Shown in pieces: positions 1-5,244 of a stretch of DNA of 6,553 bases. Position 1 is the stretch's first letter, and every line of letters starts with the position of its first letter. The notes beneath the pieces were generated by a model. The model made no database searches, had not been told where the DNA came from, and saw only the letters and a list, made by a program, of their open reading frames with translations. Both the position numbers and the translations under genes were made by a program. The DNA comes from Candidatus Sericytochromatia bacterium (GTDB taxonomy: Bacteria; Cyanobacteriota; Sericytochromatia; JACMPN01): contig JACMPN010000367.1 of the NCBI GenBank assembly GCA_014377495.1, positions 1 to 6,553 of the forward strand, in the 5' to 3' direction.

Positions 1-568
1 ACAGCCCATCGAGCTCAGCCCCGGGTTCATCTATCTCTGGGAACTGAAGAAGGAAGGCACCCTCGGTACGGATGAGGGCGCCAACATCAGCACCGGCATG
101 GATGTGCTGCGCGACCAGGGCATCGCTCCGGAAGAGCGGTTTCCCTACCTGACCAAGGCAGAGCAGCTGGACGGCAGCAAGGTCCATACCTTCGTCAGCA
201 TGTTGCCCTCGCTGGCCGTGAATCAGGCGGCCCGGGCGTTCAAGGAAACCACCGTCACGGCCGTGCCCGACCTGAACGGCTTCAAGGCCGCCCTTGCCAA
301 GCGCAAGACGATCGCCTTCGGCATCTCCTGCTTCAAGAGCTTCGAGAGCGACGCGGTCAAAAAGACGGGCATCGTCCCGTTGCCCGATGCGGCGCTGGAG
401 CCCTTCATGGGTGGCCACGCCATCCTGGCCGTCGGTTACGACGACAGCAAACAGCACATCATCTTCCGCAACTCCTACGGCACGGCTTGGGGCGACAAAG
501 GCTACGGCTATCTGCCGTACACCTACTTCAAGGCCGACTGGGTGGGCGACGCCTGGATCGCCGACTAA
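1..568 (+). CDS. Papain-family (C1A) cysteine peptidase, C-terminal part
   Basis: This is the 3' end of a gene that begins left of the window; the frame starts at base 2 and 188 residues are visible. The protein resembles bacterial C1A (papain-like) peptidases. It opens with an LSPGFIYLWEL segment, which in the family lies shortly after the catalytic Cys helix, then a DEGANISTGMDVLRDQGIAPEE stretch leading to FPY, the usual substrate-groove region. The catalytic His is in GGHAILAVGYDD (visible residue 139, bases 416-418). The catalytic Asn is in RNSYGTAWGDKGYGYLPY (residue 157, bases 470-472). The catalytic Cys and oxyanion Gln lie upstream of the window, so activity and any signal peptide cannot be judged. 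Family members hydrolyse peptide bonds and are often exported. The ORF ends at a TAA (566-568) that converges on the resolvase-like gene, with 52 bp between them. Family assignment is secure; substrate and location are unknown. Confidence 0.93.
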   Translation, partial: QPIELSPGFIYLWELKKEGTLGTDEGANISTGMDVLRDQGIAPEERFPYLTKAEQLDGSKVHTFVSMLPSLAVNQAARAFKETTVTAVPDLNGFKAALAKRKTIAFGISCFKSFESDAVKKTGIVPLPDAALEPFMGGHAILAVGYDDSKQHIIFRNSYGTAWGDKGYGYLPYTYFKADWVGDAWIAD

Positions 569-620
569 AGGGGTTGTCCGGAAGCGGCTTGCATCAATGG
601 CACCTTGGATTCCGAGGGGA

Positions 621-1058
621 TTAACCGACCAGGCGCTGGGCTTCTGGATTGACCCATTTCTGGCGCAGGTGGCTGGAGTGCTGGCGATCGTACGGCAAAT
701 CGACGTCGTCCTCGCTGGGGATATGGACGATCCCGTCGGAGACGGGTTTCAGGGTCACGCCGTTGCCCCGCAGCAGGTCCTCGCAGGTGGTGCAAAAGCC
801 CGTGTCATCGATGAAGCGGCTGCGGTCCATCGTCACGATGACGGTGAACTCGGGATCGTCCTCCAACGCCGCCTCGATCAGACTGCTGAACGCCGGCCGG
901 TCGGCATAGCGACCGCTGAAGCCCTCGTCGAAGTATTCGGCGACGACCGTCATCCCCCAGCGCTGGCAAAAAGCCCGGCACACGACGAGCTGATTGTCGA
1001 TGGCATGCCGTTCCTTGCGGGTGGCGCCCAACCTGGCATAGATCACGGCACGACTCAT
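621..1058 (-). CDS. Small serine-recombinase (resolvase) catalytic-domain protein lacking the catalytic Ser
   Basis: A 145-residue protein with the N-terminal resolvase/invertase fold. It begins MSRAVIYAR, then AIDNQLVVCRAFCQRWGM, VVAEYFDEGFSG, DRPAFSSLIEAA, VIVTMDRSR and GVTLKPVSDG, all at the places expected for serine recombinases. Two active-site oddities are visible. The family pattern YARVS reads YARLG, so the nucleophilic Ser is Gly. The usual DRxxR reads DRSRF, which looks like a one-residue deletion that moves the last Arg. The protein stops soon after the catalytic domain, with a polar tail and no helix-turn-helix, zinc ribbon or large recombinase domain. The start at 1058 is chosen because GGAGGGG sits 3 bp upstream and homology begins there; a longer in-frame extension to 1196 would run over the promoter. 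The gene is convergent with the peptidase and divergent from the phosphodiesterase. It could be an inactive regulator, a decaying remnant, or a divergent family with a different nucleophile. Confidence 0.85.
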   Translation of the reverse strand: MSRAVIYARLGATRKERHAIDNQLVVCRAFCQRWGMTVVAEYFDEGFSGRYADRPAFSSLIEAALEDDPEFTVIVTMDRSRFIDDTGFCTTCEDLLRGNGVTLKPVSDGIVHIPSEDDVDLPYDRQHSSHLRQKWVNPEAQRLVG

Positions 1059-1061
1059 AAA

Positions 1062-1068
1062 CCCCTCC
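1062..1068 (-). promoter_or_regulatory. Ribosome binding site of the resolvase-like gene
   Basis: On the minus strand GGAGGGG is followed by TTT and the ATG at 1058. This strong Shine-Dalgarno match fixes the start of the 145-residue protein over the longer in-frame alternative. Confidence 0.8.
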
Positions 1069-1093
1069 GAACATCGAAAATAGTTTCGAGTTC
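1069..1093. promoter_or_regulatory. Operator-like inverted repeat at the resolvase-gene transcription start
   Basis: The core TCGAAAATAGTTTCGA (1074-1089) has perfect 6-bp arms around ATAG. The symmetry continues outward as GAAC (1069-1072) and GTTC (1090-1093), with one extra A at 1073 on the left side. It lies between the -10 box and the ribosome binding site of the resolvase-like gene. A protein-binding site, possibly for the gene's own product or a partner recombinase, is a reasonable reading. A leader-RNA hairpin is the alternative. Confidence 0.5.
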
Positions 1094-1095
1094 TG

Positions 1096-1124
1096 AGCAT
1101 AGGGGAGCCGGCCGCTTGAGTCAA
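1096..1124 (-). promoter_or_regulatory. Sigma70-type promoter for the resolvase-like gene
   Basis: On the minus strand the -35 hexamer TTGACT (1124-1119) and the -10 hexamer TATGCT (1101-1096) are separated by exactly 17 bp. They match the consensus at 5/6 and 4/6 positions. Transcription would begin near 1089, giving a leader of about 30 nt before the ATG at 1058. The start point falls inside the dyad at 1069-1093, which suggests control at this promoter. The call rests on hexamers and spacing alone. Confidence 0.65.
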
Positions 1125-1237
1125 CGCCACGTGCTCCGGAGACGATGACCGCCAGCAGACTAAATCCGCACACAACAGGCGCTCGCTGGTTCTCACGCGT
1201 TACGACACTGTATAGTCAGGTAACTATCGTCCACCAT

Positions 1238-1243
1238 AGGAAG
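1238..1243 (+). promoter_or_regulatory. Ribosome binding site of the phosphodiesterase lipoprotein
   Basis: AGGAAG lies 3 bp before the ATG at 1247 (core AGGA 5 bp away). With the signal peptide that begins right after this ATG, it decides for 1247 over the in-frame ATG at 1145. The stretch 1059-1246 between the divergent genes also holds a TATAGT (1211-1216) that could be a -10 box, though no good -35 accompanies it. It also holds two small palindromes, CACGTG (1128-1133) and CTCCGGAG (1134-1141). Confidence 0.7.
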
Positions 1244-1246
1244 CTT

Positions 1247-3130
1247 ATGGTCCTCACCGTCCGCAAACGCCTGTTCATCGCGATCTGCCTGCCGCTGCTA
1301 GTCGCCTGTGCCAGTACCCGCGCCTGGTCCGCCAATCCCGGCCACCGGCGGGCGATCATCCTCTCCTGCGATGGGGGCGGCGCCGTCCTGCTCCAGCGGA
1401 TGATGGAGGCCGGCCTGATGCCACACCTCACGGCCTTGCGCCGACGGGGCCTGTCCGCCGACTACGCCCGCACCAGCTTTCCCAGCAAAACCGCCCCGGG
1501 CCACGCCGCCATCTGGACGGGCGCCTACGGCAACCGCAACGGCATCGTCGCCAACCATGTGCCCCTGATGCCCTGGGCCGACCACACCCTGGCCGAGTTC
1601 GACGACGGCTTCAATGCCAACCTGCTGCAGTCCGACCCCGTCTGGGTTTCAGCCGCCAAACAGGGCAAGCGGACCGTGGTCATCCAGGGGACCCACAGCA
1701 CCCCCATCGAGGCCTACATGCGGGGTGGTCACTTTGATGCCGCCAGCCGCAACGTCCGCATCGTCGACTTTTACAAGGGCCAGCTCGGCTCCCACACGGT
1801 CTACGGCCCCAGCCTGCCCCGCCGGGCCTCCGACTGGGCCAATGCCCCCAAGCTCAGTGCGGCGATGACCCTGCCCGGTGAGGCTGGTACGGGGACGATG
1901 CCGGCCCTGCTCGCCGACGACCCCGCCGATCCGACCGTGGGATACGACACCGTGGCGATCAGCCCCACCAAGGACTGGCGGACGGCGACCAAGCTGAAAT
2001 CCGACGCCGCCGGCCGATTTTCTGCCGCCCTCCCCTGGCCGGACTCCGATGGCCGTCGGACCACCTTCCGCCTCTGGGACCTGCTCCCGGACGGCACGCA
2101 GTTCCGGCTCTACCGCACGCCGGTCAGCAAACAGACCACCAACCAGCCAGACGCACCCTCGGCCGACCTCGGTGCCATCGCCGGGGGACCGGAGTTCGCC
2201 TACGCCAAGGACCAGTTCGGCCCCACGGCCGTGGCCGGCGGCGACGGCACTGCTGAAACCCGCTACGTCGAAGCCCTGGCCAACGTGCTGGATACCCGGC
2301 TGAATGTCGCCCGCAAGCTCCTGCGTCACGAGGACTGGGATCTGACCTGCGTCTACGTGCCGTTTCCCGACGCCGCCGAGCACATGTGGGTCGGCCTGCT
2401 CAATCCCGACTCGCCCCATTACAAGCCGGAAGTCGCCCGCCGGATCGAGACCGCCCTCGGCCAAGTCTGCGGCCAGGTCGACCGGTTCATCGGCGAGCTT
2501 GCCGCCATCGCCCCGGAAGCCGCCCTGGCCATGACCAGCGACCACGGCCTCGATGCCGTCTACTGGGACTTTTATCCCAACGTGCTCCTGGAACGGGCCG
2601 GCCTCCTCGCCCACACCCCCGGCGGCGAGATCGATCTGGCCCGGTCCCGCGTCTTCTATCCCGTCTTCGACGGTGCCGCCCTGGTGGTCAACCGCACGAC
2701 CCACAAAGGAGGCATCGTCGCCGAGGCGGACGTCCCCCAGCTGTTGGAACGCGCCAAACGGGCTCTGCTCGCCGCCAAGGATCCGCAGACCGGCAAATCC
2801 GTGGTCACCGCCTTCTATCCCCCGGATCCAGCCTTCGGCAACGACGGCCCCGGTGGCGGCGAACTCTACATGGACCTGCTGCCCGGCTACTACTTCAGTC
2901 CGCAGACCATTGCGGCCAGCTGGTGGGCGCCACGTCTGCCGTTCATGTCCGGCGGTCACATTTTCCATCCGGACCGGCCCAGCATGCACGCCAGCTTCGC
3001 CTTTGCCGGCCCCGGTATCCCGGTGCGGGCCCTCGGGACCGTGCAGACCATCGATGTCGTGCCCACCGTCTGCGACTACCTGGGCATCAAGCCGCCCAAC
3101 GGGGCCCAGGGGATCAGCCGCCTCCGTTAG
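1247..3130 (+). CDS. Type I phosphodiesterase / nucleotide pyrophosphatase family lipoprotein
   Basis: A 627-residue protein of the alkaline phosphatase superfamily, NPP-like branch, predicted to cleave phosphodiester or phosphomonoester bonds with two metal ions outside the cytoplasm. A basic start and hydrophobic core (RKRLFIAICLPLLVAC) end in a lipobox with Cys21, so the mature protein should be lipid-anchored; cleavage after AWSA is the weaker alternative. Metal and catalytic residues are all in order: Asp42 (ILSCDGGG), nucleophile Thr82 (FPSKTAPGH), Asp375 and His379 (FPDAAEH), Asp432-His433 (TSDHG) and His571 (GGHIFHPD). Asn103 (GIVAN) lies 21 residues after the Thr, the spacing of the substrate-pocket Asn in Xanthomonas NPP. 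A long region (about 170-345) between Thr82 and Asp375 is larger than in compact NPPs and may form a cap or extra domain. The start is set by the ribosome binding site and signal peptide. The substrate is unknown. Monocistronic transcription is likely, since a hairpin follows the stop. Confidence 0.92.
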   Translation: MVLTVRKRLFIAICLPLLVACASTRAWSANPGHRRAIILSCDGGGAVLLQRMMEAGLMPHLTALRRRGLSADYARTSFPSKTAPGHAAIWTGAYGNRNGIVANHVPLMPWADHTLAEFDDGFNANLLQSDPVWVSAAKQGKRTVVIQGTHSTPIEAYMRGGHFDAASRNVRIVDFYKGQLGSHTVYGPSLPRRASDWANAPKLSAAMTLPGEAGTGTMPALLADDPADPTVGYDTVAISPTKDWRTATKLKSDAAGRFSAALPWPDSDGRRTTFRLWDLLPDGTQFRLYRTPVSKQTTNQPDAPSADLGAIAGGPEFAYAKDQFGPTAVAGGDGTAETRYVEALANVLDTRLNVARKLLRHEDWDLTCVYVPFPDAAEHMWVGLLNPDSPHYKPEVARRIETALGQVCGQVDRFIGELAAIAPEAALAMTSDHGLDAVYWDFYPNVLLERAGLLAHTPGGEIDLARSRVFYPVFDGAALVVNRTTHKGGIVAEADVPQLLERAKRALLAAKDPQTGKSVVTAFYPPDPAFGNDGPGGGELYMDLLPGYYFSPQTIAASWWAPRLPFMSGGHIFHPDRPSMHASFAFAGPGIPVRALGTVQTIDVVPTVCDYLGIKPPNGAQGISRLR

Positions 3131-3134
3131 ATTT

Positions 3135-3154
3135 GGTTCCCCTTGCGGGGAACC
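3135..3154 (+). terminator. Hairpin just after the phosphodiesterase gene (possible terminator)
   Basis: GGTTCCCC and GGGGAACC form a perfect 8-bp stem around a TTGC loop, starting 4 bp after the TAG stop. Only two T residues follow before AAGG, so it is a weak intrinsic terminator or an mRNA-stabilising 3' hairpin. Confidence 0.5.
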
Positions 3155-3280
3155 TTAAGGAGGGGGTCCTGACGCTACCCAGTGACCGATTGGCACTTGA
3201 ATCAAGACCGTTGCTTTTGAGCGCACCGAAGCCCCGCGCCCGAATCCCGCCGCTTAAGGGAACCTTAGGGTTTTGAATCA
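3148..3280 (+). repeat. Two pairs of short direct repeats in the 3131-3336 spacer
   Basis: GGGAACCTTA occurs at 3148-3157 and 3258-3267, and TTGAATCA at 3197-3204 and 3273-3280. Each pair keeps the same order, but the spacing differs. The first GGGAACCTTA forms the right arm of the hairpin. The second is part of TAAGGGAACCTTA, a small dyad followed by TTTT at 3271-3274. The first TTGAATCA sits in the palindrome CTTGAATCAAG (3196-3206). I see no convincing gene or clear sigma70 promoter in this 206-bp spacer. The repeats may be regulatory for the gene starting at 3337, or chance. Confidence 0.35.
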
Positions 3281-3324
3281 GCTGGCATGGGGGACAAGAT
3301 GAGAACGGTGATGGGCATTTGAGC

Positions 3325-3331
3325 AGGGGGG
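3325..3331 (+). promoter_or_regulatory. Ribosome binding site deciding the start at 3337
   Basis: AGGGGGG lies 5 bp before the ATG at 3337. A TTG six codons upstream (3319) is in frame but has no comparable site, so the ATG is preferred. Confidence 0.6.
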
Positions 3332-3336
3332 TGTGG

Positions 3337-5142
3337 ATGGACGTGAAAACGGCAACCGCCCTTGCCGAGCAATTTTTCAGCAAGCCGGACGACAAGCTCC
3401 GGCTCGGCGACAAACGCCTGGACGTGAGCGCCCTGGCCCTGATCGACACCAATCAGGACTACCATGGCGACAAACAGGAACTGATCGATGCGTTTGTCGC
3501 CGATCGGGTCAAAGTCAGCGACGGCAAGATCATCCCGGCCAACGCCTTCGGCGGCACGTCGCTGTCGCCCCGCACGCCCAATCAAAACGGCATCGCCCCG
3601 GCCTCCTGGGTGCAGGCCCCGACCCTCGTGGGCGGTGATCCGGCGAACGCTCCGGGCACCATTGCAGCTGTCAGCCGCTTCCAGACCGCCACCCCGGCCA
3701 ACGCCCAGTCCAACTTCAGTAGTTTTGAGATGACTCAACTGGCTGGCAAGGACTTCACGACCCTGAAGGGCCAGCTGAAGTCGCCGGCCGACATCGCCTT
3801 TTTCCTCGAAACGAACATCACCTACGACGACAAACGTCTGACCGATTCGGAAGGCAACTACGGCTCATGGTCCTCCGATGAAACTCTCAAGCGCGGCACC
3901 GGCGTCTGCCGGGATCAGCACGCCTTGGCCAGGGACCTGCTCATCGCCAACGGACACGAGGCGACCCTGCTCGGCTACGCCGCATCGGACCAGAGCCATG
4001 CCGTGACGGCCTACCAAGACAAATCGACCGGCAAATGGGGCATCCTCGAGTACGGCAAGCTGTATCCGCCCGCCCAGTTGCAGGCGAATTCCCCCGAAGA
4101 AGCCCTGTTGATGGTCCGGCCGAACACCCTGGCGATCACCCAGTTCAACAGTGATGGCCCCGGCAAGGAAAGCCACGTCACCGGGATGCTCTATACCCGG
4201 GCGTCGCGGGTGTACGAGCAGTTCATGCTCGGGCCCAGCCCGGATGCCGGCACCGGCGTAACGGCCACGAACACGGGCATCTCGGCATCCGTGGCCTCGA
4301 ACGACCGCCGCTGGCAGGCCGGGATGAAAGTCGTCACCGACCCACGGCTGCCCTACCTGCAGGGTGCCGTGATGGTCGGCGCCTGGCGCAACTTCGTCGA
4401 TGCCGGCGTCCGGGTCGGCGTGGGTGGCGGCTATGTCCCGCACAACGTCGAGCACATGATCGGCAGCAACCGGGCCGTCGAAAAGGCGATGGGCTTCGCC
4501 TTCGTCGCAGCCGAAGAGTTTCACCCCGACCTGATTTCGACCAAGAACATCGGTGGCAGCGGCATCAATGTCAAGGTCGGCTCCCACACGACCGCCCAGC
4601 TGATGGTCGGCACCAAACAGGACCAGGACGACAAGACCAAGCTAGACATCGAGGGCACCAGCCTCGGTGTCTCCTCGCTGAAGTGGAACCCCACCATCAC
4701 TGCCGACCGCAGTTTTTCACTCTGGAACAAGGGCACTCCGGACACCCGCGCCCACGTGGGCTATGGGATGGGCGTCGATGCCGGCCTGCTGGGTGGCCAC
4801 TACGTCACCGGCGGCCGCAGCCTGCCGATCAACCAGTACCTCGTGGGCGGCTTCGAGACCATGCCCAACAAGTCGCTGAGCCTCTCGGTCAAGGGCTATG
4901 TGCCGCTGCAGAACGTGACCAACGACTTCAACGCCAAGCCGTTGCTCCGCCTTGACGTTGCCACGCCTTACATCCGGGTCGGCACGAGCCAGGCGGCCGG
5001 CCTGTCCCGTTACGACATCTCGTCGGGTGTGAACCTCGGCAAACACGTGAACATCGCCGCCTACGGCGCCTTTGAGCAGGACCGCACGGTCAGGCAGAGC
5101 GATTTCCAGTTCGGCGCCCGCCTGACCGTCGCCAGTTTCTGA
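3337..5142 (+). CDS. Transglutaminase-like protein with EF-hand-like loop and beta-rich, barrel-like C-terminus
   Basis: A 601-residue protein that I do not recognise as a named family. Residues 37-48 (DTNQDYHGDKQE) match an EF-hand loop at positions 1, 3, 5, 9 and 12, although Tyr replaces the usual Gly at position 6, so calcium binding is possible. Residues about 75-130 are a Pro/Asn/Ala/Ser-rich linker. Residues about 150-260 look like a transglutaminase-like cysteine peptidase fold: Cys191 in GTGVCRDQHALARDLL, His221 in SHAVTAYQD, and an acidic residue near GKWGILEYGKLY (Glu238). From about 320 to the end the sequence is rich in Gly and alternating polar/hydrophobic strands (for example RAHVGYGMGVDAG and HVNIAAYGAF) and ends in LTVASF; a terminal Phe is typical of outer-membrane barrels. 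No Sec signal peptide is visible at the N-terminus, which conflicts with an ordinary outer-membrane route. The start follows the ribosome binding site. It converges on the effector-like gene downstream. Confidence 0.8.
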   Translation: MDVKTATALAEQFFSKPDDKLRLGDKRLDVSALALIDTNQDYHGDKQELIDAFVADRVKVSDGKIIPANAFGGTSLSPRTPNQNGIAPASWVQAPTLVGGDPANAPGTIAAVSRFQTATPANAQSNFSSFEMTQLAGKDFTTLKGQLKSPADIAFFLETNITYDDKRLTDSEGNYGSWSSDETLKRGTGVCRDQHALARDLLIANGHEATLLGYAASDQSHAVTAYQDKSTGKWGILEYGKLYPPAQLQANSPEEALLMVRPNTLAITQFNSDGPGKESHVTGMLYTRASRVYEQFMLGPSPDAGTGVTATNTGISASVASNDRRWQAGMKVVTDPRLPYLQGAVMVGAWRNFVDAGVRVGVGGGYVPHNVEHMIGSNRAVEKAMGFAFVAAEEFHPDLISTKNIGGSGINVKVGSHTTAQLMVGTKQDQDDKTKLDIEGTSLGVSSLKWNPTITADRSFSLWNKGTPDTRAHVGYGMGVDAGLLGGHYVTGGRSLPINQYLVGGFETMPNKSLSLSVKGYVPLQNVTNDFNAKPLLRLDVATPYIRVGTSQAAGLSRYDISSGVNLGKHVNIAAYGAFEQDRTVRQSDFQFGARLTVASF

Positions 5143-5244
5143 CCCCGGAATCAGGCCTGAAAACCTGGTCATCCGTGCCTGTGACGCTAACCGAACCACC
5201 CGTGGCGACACATGTATCGGGATCAGATCAGGCGGGACGGGGGC
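5143..5244. other. Spacer between convergent genes with a 10-bp palindrome
   Basis: This 102-bp gap separates two convergent stop codons. It contains the perfect palindrome TCAGGCCTGA (5151-5160), flanked by TGACC (5140-5144) and GGTCA (5167-5171). No stem with a T-run is visible on either strand, so no intrinsic terminator is called. Confidence 0.4.

Noticed and set aside
294..1148. Plus-strand open frame of 284 codons over the peptidase end and the resolvase-like gene
   Set aside because: It overlaps two genes supported by homology motifs, and its own translation has no recognisable domain.
1059..1196. N-terminal extension of the resolvase-like protein to 1196
   Set aside because: It would translate across the promoter and dyad. 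Family similarity begins at the ATG at 1058, which has a strong ribosome binding site.
1145..1246. N-terminal extension of the phosphodiesterase from an upstream ATG
   Set aside because: It would bury the lipoprotein signal peptide 34 residues inside the protein. The ATG at 1247 has a good ribosome binding site and a signal peptide directly after it.
1649..2989. Long minus-strand open frame (446 codons) inside the phosphodiesterase gene
   Set aside because: It is Gly/Val-rich, has no recognisable domain, and lies wholly antisense to a gene with complete catalytic motifs. Such frames are common in high-GC DNA.
2386..3276. Plus-strand open frame of 296 codons overlapping the phosphodiesterase gene
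   Set aside because: Its translation is Arg/Pro-rich and low in complexity, typical of an out-of-frame reading of a GC-rich gene.
3287..3322. Tiny plus-strand ORF of 11 codons (MGDKMRTVMGI) just before the gene at 3337
   Set aside because: It has no ribosome binding site, and nothing in its peptide suggests a leader attenuator.
3865..4587. Minus-strand open frame of 240 codons inside the transglutaminase-like gene
   Set aside because: It is antisense to a coherent protein and has no recognisable motif; treated as a shadow.
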